Source of the DNA: Pseudomonas batumici
GTDB lineage: Bacteria > Pseudomonadota > Gammaproteobacteria > Pseudomonadales > Pseudomonadaceae
Length of the DNA stretch: 64,000 bases
Reading direction: 5' to 3'
Assembly (NCBI RefSeq): GCF_000820515.1
Contig: NZ_JXDG01000031.1
Coordinates: 51,464 to 115,463, forward strand
Below the pieces are notes generated by a model, which did not search any database, was not told the origin of the DNA, and was given only the letters and a program-made list of their open reading frames with translations. The position numbers and the translations under genes are program-made. Each line of letters opens with the position of its first letter. Position 1 is the stretch's first letter. Positions 9,423 to 18,930 of the stretch are shown here, piece by piece.

Positions 9423-10058
9423 GTGAGCACCGACACCCGCAAATTCCGTCGCGCCGAACCCGACGAGCGCCGCGACCTGCTGATCGCCGCCACCCTGCGC
9501 TGCCTGGCCCGGGACGGCCATGCCGGCATCTCCGTGCGCCGCATCGCCAGCGAGGCCGGCGTCTCCGTCGGCCTGCTCAACCACCACTTCGGCAGCATCG
9601 ATGCACTGATCGCCGACACCTACCACAAGCTCGCCAGCGAGCTGACCAGCACCCTGCACGAGGAGGTGCGACAAGCCGGCAGCGCCGCCGAAAAGCTCGA
9701 CGCCTTCCTGGTCGGTTCCTTCTCGCCACGGATCATGGACCCGCAACTGCTCGGGGTCTGGGTGGTGTTCTGGAGCCTGATCCGCCACTCCGGGCACGTC
9801 AGCCAGTCCCATGAAAAAAGCTATCGCGCCTACCTCGACCTGATCCGCCAACTGCTCGACGACTTGGCCCGCGCCGAAGGTTTCACGATCCACGACAGCC
9901 GCCTGGCCGCCATCGGCCTATCGGCGATGCTCGACGGACTCTGGCTCGAGTGGTGCCTGAACCCCGAGACCTTCAGCCCCGCCAACGGCCTGCATATCTG
10001 TCGCTGCTGGATAAAGGGGTTGCGTCACGGAGCATTCGGCACCGACGACGTCCTGTGA
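9423..10058 (+). CDS. BetI-like TetR/AcrR-family regulator (copy 1)
   Basis: I chose the GTG at 9423 (AAGGA lies 6 bases upstream), giving 211 residues; the upstream ATG frame would begin inside the operator. The helix-turn-helix is RIASEAGVSVGLLNHHFGS at about residues 41-59. The C-terminal half (LLGVWVVFWSLIRHSGHVS, then LAAIGLSAMLDGLWLEWCLNPETFSP) is the BetI-type ligand domain. It is clearly paralogous to the regulator at 25400-26032. Probable autoregulator and repressor of the divergent hydrolase and, by shared sites, of the aruI and aruH units. Its last 141 bp overlap the convergent transporter gene. Confidence 0.87.
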   Translation: MSTDTRKFRRAEPDERRDLLIAATLRCLARDGHAGISVRRIASEAGVSVGLLNHHFGSIDALIADTYHKLASELTSTLHEEVRQAGSAAEKLDAFLVGSFSPRIMDPQLLGVWVVFWSLIRHSGHVSQSHEKSYRAYLDLIRQLLDDLARAEGFTIHDSRLAAIGLSAMLDGLWLEWCLNPETFSPANGLHICRCWIKGLRHGAFGTDDVL

Positions 10059-10922
10059 GGCGTGGCGGCCGAAGACCATCGCCAGGGTGCCGCTGAGCGC
10101 GATCAGCCCGGCGCCGATGATCAGCGACACGTCCATCAGCGTGCCCCAGATCAGGCTCGACAGCAGGAACGCCCAGATCAGCCCGGTGTACTCGAACGGC
10201 GCCAGCAGGGTCGCGGTGGCCCGCTGGAAACTGGCGAACAGCAGGAACTGGCCGATGCCGCCCACCAGCCCCGCCCCGAGCATCCCCAGCCAGGCCGGGG
10301 TCGACGGCGGGGTGTGGGCCCAGGGCAGCGCCAGCGCCATGCAGATGACAAACACCCCATTGGTGATCAGCATCTGTTCCAGCACCGAGGTCTGTTCGTC
10401 CACCTGCCGCAGCTGGATGTAGGTAAAGGCCCAGCACAGCGCCGCCAGCAGTGTCAGCACGATGGGCCAGGGGTCGGCCATGTGGCTCGGGCGACAGGCG
10501 ATCACCACGCCGCTGAAACCGATGACCAGGGTGAACCATTGCCAGCCCGTGGCGCGCTCCTTGAGGATCAGCGCCGCCAGCACCGTGACCATGATCGGCG
10601 CGGAGAAATACAGGGTGGTCATCTCCGCCAGGGTCAGGTCCCGCGCCGCCGTGTAATACAGCAGCCAGGCGACGATCGACAGCAGCCCGCGCACCACCAG
10701 CAGGCGCCGGCTGGGCGACTGCCAGGCGCGCCGGACCAGGCACAGGCGCCCGGCCAGCAGGCAGGCCACGACCACCACCAGGCCGCGCCAGAACAGCACG
10801 GTGATCACCGAATAATCCGCCACCAGCCACTTGATCGCGGCGTCCTGCAAGGCCAGGAAGGCATACCCCAGCGTGCACAGGCCGATGCCCTGCAGCGAAC
10901 GATCGACCCGTGGCGTCGTCAT
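9918..10922 (-). CDS. EamA/DMT-family inner-membrane transporter
   Basis: The protein has 334 residues with about ten hydrophobic helices in two EamA repeats (first begins GIGLCTLGYAFLALQDAAIK; the second ends GTLAMVFGRHA). Its start shares one base with the stop of the preceding permease gene (TGATG), so it is the last gene of the importer operon. DMT proteins of this type often export amino acids or metabolites. The last roughly 46 residues after the final helix have no transporter character and are encoded antisense to the TetR gene, suggesting a stop codon has been lost or displaced. Confidence 0.83.
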   Translation of the reverse strand: MTTPRVDRSLQGIGLCTLGYAFLALQDAAIKWLVADYSVITVLFWRGLVVVVACLLAGRLCLVRRAWQSPSRRLLVVRGLLSIVAWLLYYTAARDLTLAEMTTLYFSAPIMVTVLAALILKERATGWQWFTLVIGFSGVVIACRPSHMADPWPIVLTLLAALCWAFTYIQLRQVDEQTSVLEQMLITNGVFVICMALALPWAHTPPSTPAWLGMLGAGLVGGIGQFLLFASFQRATATLLAPFEYTGLIWAFLLSSLIWGTLMDVSLIIGAGLIALSGTLAMVFGRHASQDVVGAECSVTQPLYPAATDMQAVGGAEGLGVQAPLEPESVEHRR

Positions 10923-11620
10923 CAGACCGACCTGCGCAGCGGCGTCCCGCGCCGTTCGGCGAAGGCAAACAGCGCCTCGATCAGGAAGGTCAGGCAGACA
11001 TAGACCCCGGCCACCAGCAGCAACGGCTGGTAGACCTGCAGGGTCTGCGCGCGCACCACGTTGGCGGCCCCCAGCAGGTCGATCACCGCAATGGTCGAGG
11101 CCAGCGCCGTGGACTTGAGCAGCATCACGCTCTCCCCCGCCAGCGTCGGCAGCAACAAGCGCAGGGCCCGCGGCAGGCGCACCCGCAACAGCGACTGGCG
11201 CGGCGTCATGCCAAAGGCCGAGGCCGCTTCCATCTCGCCCTTGGGCACCGCCAGCAAGCCCCCGCGAATCACTTCGCCGACATAGGCACCCACCGACAGC
11301 ACCAGGGCGAACACGATGTACCAGTAGCCGTCACGCAGGTAGGGCCAGAGGAAACTGCCGCGAATCAGCGGAAACTGCGCGAACAGGCTGCCCAGCCCGT
11401 AGTAGAAGATGTAGATCTGGATCAGCAGCGGCGTACCGCGCAGCACGCTGGTGTAGAACAGGCTGGCCTTGGCGACCAGGCGGTTTTTCGACAACCGGGC
11501 CAGGGCCACCAGCACCGCCAGCACGAACCCCAGCACACTGGAGATCAACAGGAGGCTGATGCTCGTTTGCAAGCCGCGACCCAACAAGGCCACGTATTCA
11601 AATATCCACGCTGGAATCAT
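10922..11620 (-). CDS. Basic amino acid ABC transporter permease (HisM type)
   Basis: The permease has 232 residues starting MIPAWIFEYVALLGRG. GGAG lies 8 bases before this ATG, and a longer upstream reading would only shadow the previous permease. Five hydrophobic helices are visible. The cytoplasmic EAA loop is EMEAASAFGMTPRQSLLRVRLPRA, the coupling site for the ATPase. The family is the His/Glu/Gln/Arg permease group and pairs with the permease just upstream. The substrate is likely arginine or ornithine given the binding protein and the flanking aru genes. Confidence 0.9.
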   Translation of the reverse strand: MIPAWIFEYVALLGRGLQTSISLLLISSVLGFVLAVLVALARLSKNRLVAKASLFYTSVLRGTPLLIQIYIFYYGLGSLFAQFPLIRGSFLWPYLRDGYWYIVFALVLSVGAYVGEVIRGGLLAVPKGEMEAASAFGMTPRQSLLRVRLPRALRLLLPTLAGESVMLLKSTALASTIAVIDLLGAANVVRAQTLQVYQPLLLVAGVYVCLTFLIEALFAFAERRGTPLRRSV

Positions 11621-11625
11621 TTCAT

Positions 11626-12339
11626 TCACTCCGCCAAGGGCATCCAGCGACGGATACGTCGCTCGAACCGTGCCGACAGGCAGTTGGACACCAGCGTCAC
11701 CGCGTAATACAGCGCGGCAGCGGTGAGGTAGAACAACAGGTAGTGGCGCGTCGACCCCGCGCCCTGCTTGGCGGTGTACAACAGCTCGTTGGTGCCGACC
11801 ACGCTGATCAGCGCACTGTCCTTGATCAGGTTGATCCACAGGTTGGCCATCCCGGCCATGGCATAGGGCGCCATGATCGGCAGCGTCACCCGGCGGAACA
11901 GAGCGAAACCGCTGAGGCCGAAGGCCCTTGCCGCCTCGATCTGGCCATAGGGAATCGCCTGGATCGCCGCCCGGAAAATCTCCGAGGCATAGGCGCCCTG
12001 AACCAATCCCAGCACCAGGATCGCCGCCAGCGGACCGCTGACATTCATCGCGTCGTAGCCGAGCTGGGCCAGCCACGCGTTGAGCAGCATGGAACCGACG
12101 TAGTACAACAACAGGATCAGCAACAACTCCGGAACCGCCCGGAACAACGTGGTGTAGCCGCGCATCAGCGCCGCGATCGGTTTCGGCGCGCCCAGCTTGA
12201 GGCACGCCACCACCAACCCGATGAGCAGCCCGACCGCAAAGGCCCCGGCCGATATCTGCAGGGTCATCCAGAGCCCCTTCAACAGCGCACTGCCCCATCC
12301 CTGTTCGCTGAAATCGATCAATTCGAACATCGCTGGCAT
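11626..12339 (-). CDS. Basic amino acid ABC transporter permease (HisQ type)
   Basis: The 237-residue permease starts MPAMFELIDFSEQGWGSALL. The EAA loop is IEAARAFGLSGFALFRRVTLP. It forms the inner-membrane channel with the second permease, whose start lies 5 bases after this stop. The binding-protein gene is 228 bp upstream on the same strand, with REP elements in between, so transcript levels may step down here as is common for binding-protein operons. Confidence 0.9.
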   Translation of the reverse strand: MPAMFELIDFSEQGWGSALLKGLWMTLQISAGAFAVGLLIGLVVACLKLGAPKPIAALMRGYTTLFRAVPELLLILLLYYVGSMLLNAWLAQLGYDAMNVSGPLAAILVLGLVQGAYASEIFRAAIQAIPYGQIEAARAFGLSGFALFRRVTLPIMAPYAMAGMANLWINLIKDSALISVVGTNELLYTAKQGAGSTRHYLLFYLTAAALYYAVTLVSNCLSARFERRIRRWMPLAE

Positions 12340-12377
12340 TTCAGTCTCCAGTCAGCGGCCTTGAAAGCACCACCTCA

Positions 12378-12536
12378 CCTGTGGGAACCGGGCTTGCACT
12401 CATACCGGTCAACCAACCTTGCAATACAAACCCTGTGGGAGCTGGCTTGTCGGGACGCCGCATCGCAGCGATGAGGCCCTTAAGCCTTGCGGTGCTCATC
12501 CAGACGCCATCGCCAGCAAGCTGGCTCCTACACAGG
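12378..12536. repeat. REP elements in the 228-bp gap between binding protein and permease genes
   Basis: A partial copy (12378-12399, CTGTGGGAACCGGGCTTGC), a full copy (12431-12477, CTGTGGGAGCTGGCTTGTCG, then GCATCGCAGCGATGAGGC) and an inverted copy (12505-12536, CGCCAGCAAGCTGGCTCCTA) are typical Pseudomonas REP sequences. The facing pair could form a REPIN hairpin in the mRNA. Confidence 0.8.
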
Positions 12537-12567
12537 TTCTGCGTTTTCCATAGGTTTTTTGTTCAGG

Positions 12568-13350
12568 TCAGAACGCAGGTTTCACACTGGTACCGAAATA
12601 GCTCTGGGAGAGCTCGTCATAGTCCTTGCTCGCCAGCAAGGTCTTGATCGCCTTGTCGAGACGGGCCTTGAGCTCGGTGTCATCCTTGCGCAGGCCGGCG
12701 CCCACGCCCTTACCGAAGATCGGGTCATACGGCACCGCGCCCAGGTAGGCCAGGTCCTTGGCATCGGCGGTCTTGATGAAGGCCACCATGGCCGTGGCGT
12801 CCGCCATCATCAGGTCGATGCGCCCGGCAATCAGGTCGGCGTTGGCCGAATCCTGGGTGTCGTAGTACTTCACATCGGCGATCTTCTCGTAGTAGGCCTT
12901 CAGGTAGCTGGCACTCACGGTCGAGTTCTGCACGCCGATGATCTTGCCCTTGAGGTCATCCGGATACTTCTTCACCGAAACGCCCTTGGGCCCGACCAGC
13001 GCGACCGCCGAATCGTAGTAGGCCTTGCTGAAGGCGATCTGTTTCTCACGCTCCTCGGTCACCGACATGGAGGAGAAAATCACGTCGATCTTCTTCGCCA
13101 GCAGCGACGGGATGATCCCGTCCCAGGCCACTTCCTTGATCTCGCACTCGGCTTTCATTTCGCTGCACAGCTTGTGGATCAGGTCGACTTCAAAGCCCTT
13201 CCATTCACCGTTGGCCTGCTTCTCGGTGTACGGCGGATAGGGTTCTGCCGCGACCGCGAATCGGATGGGTGCGGCCTGCGCCGCACTCATGCCGGCCAGG
13301 AGGACACAGGCCACGCCCGTCAACCAGTTTGCCAAACGTCGATTTCCCAT
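12568..13350 (-). CDS. Periplasmic lysine/arginine/ornithine-type binding protein
   Basis: The 260-residue solute-binding protein (SBP family 3) has a signal peptide at residues 1-26 (LTGVACVLLAGMSAAQA). The mature part starts near APIRFAVAAEPYPPYTEK, and GFEVDLIHKLCSEM is the family signature. MSVTEEREKQIAFSKAYY matches the HisJ/ArgT segment that binds the alpha-amino and carboxyl groups. It delivers substrate to the two permeases downstream, and the ATPase is the C-terminal half of the fusion gene just upstream (27 bp gap). Arginine is favoured by context; specificity is not proven. Confidence 0.9.
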   Translation of the reverse strand: MGNRRLANWLTGVACVLLAGMSAAQAAPIRFAVAAEPYPPYTEKQANGEWKGFEVDLIHKLCSEMKAECEIKEVAWDGIIPSLLAKKIDVIFSSMSVTEEREKQIAFSKAYYDSAVALVGPKGVSVKKYPDDLKGKIIGVQNSTVSASYLKAYYEKIADVKYYDTQDSANADLIAGRIDLMMADATAMVAFIKTADAKDLAYLGAVPYDPIFGKGVGAGLRKDDTELKARLDKAIKTLLASKDYDELSQSYFGTSVKPAF

Positions 13351-13377
13351 GATGTTGCCTCGTTTTTTTTATATGCG

Positions 13378-15381
13378 TTAGCGAGTCTGATGAGCGTTGA
13401 CGAATTGCCGGCAACGCTCGCTGCGTGGGTGTACGAACACTTCATCCGGCGAACCGGTTTCCTCGATCAGCCCTTGATGCAGAAAGGCCACTTTGGAAGA
13501 GACATCGCGTGCGAAGGCCATCTCATGGGTCACCAGGATCATGGTCCGGCCTTCTTCGGCGAGGGAGCGAATCACCCGCAGCACTTCCCCGACCAGTTCC
13601 GGGTCGAGTGCCGAGGTGGGTTCATCGAACAGCATGACCTTGGGCCGCATGGCCAGGGCCCGGGCGATCGCCACCCGTTGTTGCTGTCCCCCGGAGAGAA
13701 ACGCCGGGTACTCGTTGCGCTTGGCCGCGAGGCCCACGCGTTCAAGCAAGGCTTCGGCCCGTTCAGTGGCCTCGGCACGGCTCTCACGCAGGACCTGGGT
13801 CGGCGCTTCGATGAGGTTCTCCAGCACCGTACGATGGGGCCAGAGGTTGAAGTTCTGGAACACCATGCCCAGGCTGGAGCGGATGCGCACCAGCTGCCTG
13901 GCATCGGCCACCAGCGGCGCGCCAGGCCGGTCGAAATTCAGGTGAATGCTTTCGCCGTCCACCAGGATCCGGCCCTGGTCCGGCACTTCGAGCATGTTGA
14001 TGCAGCGCAGCAAGGTACTCTTGCCCGAGCCGCTGGCGCCGATCAGCGAGATCACCTCGCCCTCGCGAGCCGTCAGGGACACGCCCTTGAGCACCTCGAT
14101 ATTGCCAAAGCGCTTGTGCAGCCGGTCGACCTCGATCATGGTCCTGGTCGCGGCCGGTTCCGCGGCGCTTTCAACCGTCACGCGGCTGATCGGCGGCCGG
14201 GGCGCTTCGCCCATGAGTCCCCGGACAAACTCGCGGATCCGCTGGCAGGCCTGGGCCAGGCGTTCCTCGCCGAGGGTGAAGGAGATCCGCACAAAGCCTT
14301 GCGCCGGCTCACCGAAGGCCGCCGCATCCAACACCGAGACCCCGGCCTCGCGAAACAGACGCCAGGCAAACTCCAGGGAGCTGAGTCCGGTGCCGCGTAC
14401 ATCCACCAGCACGAACATGCCGGCATCGGGCTTGAGTACCGTAATCCCCGGGCAAGCGGACAGGCCCTCGACCACCAGGTCGCGGCGCCGGCGATAGATC
14501 TCGCTCATCCCCTGGGTCACTTCATCGTGGGCCTGCACCGCCTTGAGCGCGGCCTCCATGACAAACCCCGGCAGGCCGTAGAGCATGCTCAACACCAGAG
14601 TTTCGGCATGGCCGACCAGGACCGGGTCGGCGACCAGCCAGCCGATCCGCCAGCCGGTCATGGCGTGGGACTTGGACAGGCTGCCGATGGTCACGCAGCG
14701 CTCGGCCATCCCCGGCAGGGCCGCCAGGCTGACGTGCTCGCGCTCGAAGGCCAGGCTCTCGTAGACCTCGTCGACCACCACCCAGAGGTCATGGGCGATG
14801 GCGAGGTCAGCGATGCCTTGCAGCTCTTCGCGGCTGAGCACCACGCCGGTGGGGTTGTTCGGGTTGGAGAAAAAGATCGCCCGGGTGCGCGGCGTGATGG
14901 CCTTGGCCAACCGCGCGGCATCGAGACGAAAACCGGCGTCCGCCTCGCACGGCACCCGCACCAGGGTCGCACCGGAGGCCTTGAGGGTGGCCTCGTAGGT
15001 CACGTACATCGGGTCCAGGGCAATCACCTCGTCACCGGCACTGAGCAGGCACAGCGAAGCGATGAACAAGGCGTTCTGCGCGCCGGCCACGGTGATCACG
15101 TTTTCGGCTTGCAACGGGCGCTCCAGGCGCTGGCTGTAACGCGCGGCGATGGCTTCGCGCAGGGCCAGGCGACCGGCGATTTCGGTGTAGTGGGTGTCGC
15201 CTTCGCGAAGCGCCTGGATGGCCGCCTCGGTGATGAAATCGGGGGTAGGGAAATCCGGGTCGCCGACGCTGAGGATGATCACATCCTCGCCACGACGCTG
15301 GGCTTCGAACGCTGCGTGATGAATATCCCAGGCGGCGACGCCGTCACCGCAGATCCGCTCGACAAAAGGTGAAAACCGCAT
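13378..15381 (-). CDS. aruH: AruH-like arginine aminotransferase fused to amino acid ABC ATPase
   Basis: One open frame of 667 residues from [14 protein letters not shown] (GAGG upstream of the ATG at 15381). Residues 1-385 are a fold-type I PLP aminotransferase: SNPNNPTG near residue 168 and [15 protein letters not shown] with the PLP lysine near residue 235. It is close to AruH, arginine:pyruvate transaminase. After a linker of about 30 residues, residues 415-667 are a HisP/GltL-type ATPase: Walker [10 protein letters not shown], signature [15 protein letters not shown], Walker [13 protein letters not shown] and the H-loop VTHEMAF. An internal ATG at 14139 could give a free 253-residue ATPase. 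It is followed by the importer's binding protein and permeases, so the ATPase half energises that importer. Confidence 0.85.
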   Translation of the reverse strand: MRFSPFVERICGDGVAAWDIHHAAFEAQRRGEDVIILSVGDPDFPTPDFITEAAIQALREGDTHYTEIAGRLALREAIAARYSQRLERPLQAENVITVAGAQNALFIASLCLLSAGDEVIALDPMYVTYEATLKASGATLVRVPCEADAGFRLDAARLAKAITPRTRAIFFSNPNNPTGVVLSREELQGIADLAIAHDLWVVVDEVYESLAFEREHVSLAALPGMAERCVTIGSLSKSHAMTGWRIGWLVADPVLVGHAETLVLSMLYGLPGFVMEAALKAVQAHDEVTQGMSEIYRRRRDLVVEGLSACPGITVLKPDAGMFVLVDVRGTGLSSLEFAWRLFREAGVSVLDAAAFGEPAQGFVRISFTLGEERLAQACQRIREFVRGLMGEAPRPPISRVTVESAAEPAATRTMIEVDRLHKRFGNIEVLKGVSLTAREGEVISLIGASGSGKSTLLRCINMLEVPDQGRILVDGESIHLNFDRPGAPLVADARQLVRIRSSLGMVFQNFNLWPHRTVLENLIEAPTQVLRESRAEATERAEALLERVGLAAKRNEYPAFLSGGQQQRVAIARALAMRPKVMLFDEPTSALDPELVGEVLRVIRSLAEEGRTMILVTHEMAFARDVSSKVAFLHQGLIEETGSPDEVFVHPRSERCRQFVNAHQTR

Positions 15382-15453
15382 GCCAGTGCCTCGTTCTGAT
15401 TGGAAGAAACGCAAGCCCGCAACCCGCCGGGATGGAGCCAACATAGTCGAAGC

Positions 15454-15467
15454 TGAACAGTCGTTCA
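15454..15467. promoter_or_regulatory. TetR-type operator upstream of the aruH fusion gene
   Basis: TGAACAGTCGTTCA has the TGAAC-N4-GTTCA core with perfect 5-bp arms. It lies 73 bp before the start at 15381, in the 153-bp gap after the aldehyde dehydrogenase gene, so the aruH-importer genes probably have their own promoter. Confidence 0.6.
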
Positions 15468-15534
15468 ACAGGAAAGATCGGTCAGCTTCGCGTTCAGCGC
15501 AAACAGGTCGTTTTCACGACAGTCGCGCCGCTTT

Positions 15535-16953
15535 TCAGCACTGGATCGCCTTGGTCTCGACGAATTCCGCCAGCCCTTCCTCACCCCATTCGCGACCGTT
15601 GCCCGATTGCTTGTAGCCACCGAACGGGGCCCGGTAGTTGAAGGCGGCGCCGTTGACAAAGCACTGTCCGGCGCGCAGCCCGCGCGCCAGCTCCAGAGCC
15701 CGCGCCGGGGTGCCGGCCCAGACCGCGCTGGACAAGCCGAAGGGCGATTCGTTGGCCAGGCGCACGGCCTGTTCCTCGTCCTCGTAGGGCAGCAGGCACA
15801 GCACCGGACCGAAGATTTCTTCCTGGGCGATGCGCATGCCGTTAGCGACCTCGGCGAACAGCGTGGGACGCACGTAGAAGCCGCGTTCCAGTCCGGCCGG
15901 CAACGAAGCGCCACCACTCAACAGCCGGGCGCCCTCCTGTTGGCCGACGCGAATGTAATCGAGCACGGTGCGCCGCTGGGACGCCGAGCACATCGGCCCG
16001 AGAAAGCTCTGCGGGTCCAGCGGGTCGCCGACCTTGAGGCTTTCGCTTTCGGCCCGCGCCAGCTCCAGCGCCTCGGCATAGCGACTGCGGGGAATCAGCA
16101 TGCGGGTCAAGGCGGTGCAGGTCTGCCCGGAGTTGATCATCACGTCCTGCACGCCATGGCGCACGGCGGCGCCGAGGTCGGCATCGGCGGTGATCAGAAA
16201 GGGCGACTTGCCGCCCAGCTCCAGGCAGACCCGCTTGACCGTCGGCGCGGCGGCCATCGACACCCGCACGCCGGCGGCGGTCGAGCCGGTGAACGAGACC
16301 ATGTCCACGTCCGGATGCCGGGCCAGGGCTTCGCCGACCTTGGCACCGGGTCCGCTGACCAAGTTGAAGACCCCGGCCGGCAGGCCGATAGCGTCGATCA
16401 TTTCGGCCAGCAGGAAGGCATGCAGCGGGGTTTCCTGGCTCGGCTTGACCACCACCGTGCAACCCGCCGCCAGGGCCGGCGCTAGCTTGCCGATCAGTTG
16501 ATGCAGCGGGTAATTCCACGGGTTGATAAAGGCACAGACGCCCACCGCTTCGCGGATCACCAGGGAGTTGCCGACTTCGCGCTGCTGCTCCATCAGCGCG
16601 GCGATTTCGGCGTAGCTGAGCAAGCCCTCCAGCGGACCGTCGACCTGCACCGACTGGCACCATTGCACCGGCATGCCCAGCTCGGCGGTGATCAGCGCGG
16701 CCATCTCCCCGGCGCGGGCCTTGAGTTGCTGGCCCAGCGCGAGGATATAAGCGGCGCGCTCACTGGCCGGGGTTCGCGACCAGTTGGGAAAGGCCCGGCG
16801 TGCGGCGGTGACGGCGTGTTCGACATCCCGTTCATCACCGAGGGGGACGTGCCCGGTGATGGCTTCGGTCGCCGGGTTGATCACCTCGGCGACACCGCTG
16901 CCATGGGGCATGACCCAGTCACCGTTGATATACAGATGGGTGTAGGTGCTCAT
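15535..16953 (-). CDS. Aldehyde dehydrogenase, probably for 4-guanidinobutyraldehyde
   Basis: This is an NAD(P)-dependent aldehyde dehydrogenase of 472 residues. The catalytic Cys is in INSGQTCTALTR and the general-base Glu in LELGGKSPF; the Rossmann segment SFTGSTAAGV and the C-terminal EEIFGPVLCLLPY are also present. It lies between aruI (whose product forms 4-guanidinobutyraldehyde) and aruH, on the same strand. The expected role is oxidation of that aldehyde to 4-guanidinobutyrate, as KauB does elsewhere. The enzyme family is sure; the substrate is inferred from position. A short REP-like sequence sits in the 71-bp gap to aruI (about 16996-17020). Confidence 0.9.
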   Translation of the reverse strand: MSTYTHLYINGDWVMPHGSGVAEVINPATEAITGHVPLGDERDVEHAVTAARRAFPNWSRTPASERAAYILALGQQLKARAGEMAALITAELGMPVQWCQSVQVDGPLEGLLSYAEIAALMEQQREVGNSLVIREAVGVCAFINPWNYPLHQLIGKLAPALAAGCTVVVKPSQETPLHAFLLAEMIDAIGLPAGVFNLVSGPGAKVGEALARHPDVDMVSFTGSTAAGVRVSMAAAPTVKRVCLELGGKSPFLITADADLGAAVRHGVQDVMINSGQTCTALTRMLIPRSRYAEALELARAESESLKVGDPLDPQSFLGPMCSASQRRTVLDYIRVGQQEGARLLSGGASLPAGLERGFYVRPTLFAEVANGMRIAQEEIFGPVLCLLPYEDEEQAVRLANESPFGLSSAVWAGTPARALELARGLRAGQCFVNGAAFNYRAPFGGYKQSGNGREWGEEGLAEFVETKAIQC

Positions 16954-17024
16954 TGTTATTGTTCTCCATCAGTCGGTCTGGAAAGTCTGTCTGGCAGTGT
17001 GGCGAGCGGGCTTGCCACAAAGAC

Positions 17025-18656
17025 TCAGCGAGCGCAGGCGTGCTTCAGCTCGATCAGGGTCACACCGGCATGGGCGAAACCCGCCCGCAGGTCGCGCTCC
17101 AGCTCATCCAGGCTCAGCGGCTCGCACACGGTGCAGCCGAACGCCCGGGCCAGCAGCGCGAAATCCGGATTGCGCGGCAATACCCCCACCGGCTCGATAT
17201 CCAGGTTGAGCATGTCGTCGCGGATCTGCCCGAGGGCGTCGTTGTTCCAGAGCAGCACCACCAGCGGGCTGTCCAGCTCCTCGACGGCGGTGGCCAACTC
17301 CTGGACCGTGTAGAGAAAACCGCCATCCCCCACCAGCACCAGGGCGGGACGCTGCGGGGCGCCGAACTTGGCACCGATCCCCGCCGGCAACCCGTAACCC
17401 AGGGTGCCGTAGCCGGTGGGGTGCAACCAACTGCGCGGGGCCCGGCTGGCAAAGGCGTAGTTGCCGGTGTAGGCCAACTGGGTCATATCACTGCTGATCA
17501 CGGTGTTCGCCGGCATCGCCGCCGCAATGCGGTCGAGAATGTGCTGGTGGATGCTCTGCAACGGAGCATGGCCGGCGCGCACAGCGGCTCTCAAGGTCGC
17601 CACCGCCGTCACCGCTTCCCGGGCATCCCGGGGCTGCAGCGGCAGGCGTGTCAGCAAGTCGGCGAGGGTCTGTTGCGCATCCCCGTGCAAGGCCACGGCA
17701 CAGGGATAGAAATCGTTGAACTTGCGCGGGTCGATATCGACCCGGATCACTTCGCCACTCAGCGGCAGGCGTTCACGCCAGTAATCGGTATCGGCCATTT
17801 CGGTGCCGACCGCGAGCACCACATCGGCTTGCGCGATCAGTTCCCAGCCCGGCTCGACGCACAGGCTTGAACCGGCATTCAACGGCGCATCCGGGGCCAG
17901 CAGACCTTTACCGGCGACGCTGGTGAACAACGGCGCGGCCAGGCGTTCGCTCAAGGCCTGCAATTGGGCCCCGGCGGCCAGCGCGCCGCCACCGGCGATG
18001 ATCATCGGCCGCCGGGCCTGTTGCAGCCGCCGGGCGGCCTCTTCCAGTGCCTGGGCGCTCGGCAACCCGCGCCCGGGGCGGCGCACAACCTCATGGCTCC
18101 AATCACGGCTGATCGATCCGGCCAGCACATCCAGCGGCACCGAAATATGCACCGGGCGCGGCCGCTCGCTGTCGAACACGGCGAAGGCGCGGGCGATCAG
18201 TTCCGGCAGGTCATCGGTGCTCAGGGCCACCGCGGAAAACGCGGTGATGGGCGCGGTGATCGCCCGCTGGTCCTGGGTTTCATGCAGACAACCCCAGCCT
18301 TTGCCCAGGCTGGCAGTGTGGTTGACGCTGGAAATCACCAGCAGCGGAATCGAGTCGGCGTAGGCCTGGCCGATGGCGGTGGCGGCATTGGTCACGCCGG
18401 GGCCGCTGATGATGAAGCAGACACCGGGCTTGCCGCTGACCCGGGCATAACCGTCGGCCATGAAACCGGCACCCTGTTCGTGGCGGGTCAGCACATGCCG
18501 GATGCCGCTGCCGGGCAGGCCGCGATACAGCTCCAGGGTGTGCACGCCGGGAATGCCGAACACCGTGTCGACACCATAGTGGGCCAGCAGGCGTACCAGG
18601 GCCTGGCCGCCGGTGAGCGGGGTGGAAGCAGCTTGCGGGGTCGATTGGGAGATCAT
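17025..18656 (-). CDS. aruI: 5-guanidino-2-oxopentanoate (2-ketoarginine) decarboxylase AruI
   Basis: The ThDP-dependent decarboxylase has 543 residues from MISQSTPQAAS. A longer upstream reading is possible but would start at the operator. The catalytic Glu that activates thiamine lies in VLTRHEQGAGFMADGYAR, and the ThDP-binding motif runs from VLVGDGGFLYTVQELATA to VVLLWNNDALGQIRD. The segments GKGWGCLHETQDQRA and RSWLHPTGYGTLGYGLPAG match what I know of AruI of P. aeruginosa. It converts 2-ketoarginine, made by the AruH-type transaminase, into 4-guanidinobutyraldehyde and CO2. First gene of the unit; operator 51 bp upstream. Confidence 0.9.
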   Translation of the reverse strand: MISQSTPQAASTPLTGGQALVRLLAHYGVDTVFGIPGVHTLELYRGLPGSGIRHVLTRHEQGAGFMADGYARVSGKPGVCFIISGPGVTNAATAIGQAYADSIPLLVISSVNHTASLGKGWGCLHETQDQRAITAPITAFSAVALSTDDLPELIARAFAVFDSERPRPVHISVPLDVLAGSISRDWSHEVVRRPGRGLPSAQALEEAARRLQQARRPMIIAGGGALAAGAQLQALSERLAAPLFTSVAGKGLLAPDAPLNAGSSLCVEPGWELIAQADVVLAVGTEMADTDYWRERLPLSGEVIRVDIDPRKFNDFYPCAVALHGDAQQTLADLLTRLPLQPRDAREAVTAVATLRAAVRAGHAPLQSIHQHILDRIAAAMPANTVISSDMTQLAYTGNYAFASRAPRSWLHPTGYGTLGYGLPAGIGAKFGAPQRPALVLVGDGGFLYTVQELATAVEELDSPLVVLLWNNDALGQIRDDMLNLDIEPVGVLPRNPDFALLARAFGCTVCEPLSLDELERDLRAGFAHAGVTLIELKHACAR

Positions 18657-18706
18657 GGTAGCCCTCGTCTTGTTGTTCTGCGTGATGGGGGACCGCTCGA
18701 CGATAT

Positions 18707-18720
18707 TAAACACTTGTTCA
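18707..18720. promoter_or_regulatory. TetR-type operator upstream of aruI
   Basis: TAAACACTTGTTCA carries the motif with one changed base in the left arm (TRAAC-N4-GTTCA). It lies 51 bp before the aruI start, in the divergent gap to the toxin gene. No other signal was recognised in 18721-18930. Confidence 0.6.
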
Positions 18721-18930
18721 ATAGCATGGCAATCCTTTCACGGAGCCCCCAAAAAAGCCGCCAATTCGATCCAACCCATTGTTTTAAAAAGCAATAAACC
18801 CATCGCTGATTGCGCCCGGCGCGGACCTGTTACATCTTTGAACATCCTCGCCTCCAGCATTAATTACCGCCCGCCGCCTTGGGCTTGCGCGTTGAATGAC
18901 GTCCATCACGCAACGACAAGGACCCTCGAC

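Noticed and set aside
10922..12298. 458-codon minus-strand frame as one permease protein
   Set aside because: Its first half is a shadow of the upstream permease; only the part from 11620 has permease features and a ribosome site.
12487..15372. 961-codon plus-strand frame opposite the aruH fusion
   Set aside because: It lies antisense to the binding protein and the aminotransferase-ATPase, has no domain pattern and results from third-position GC bias.
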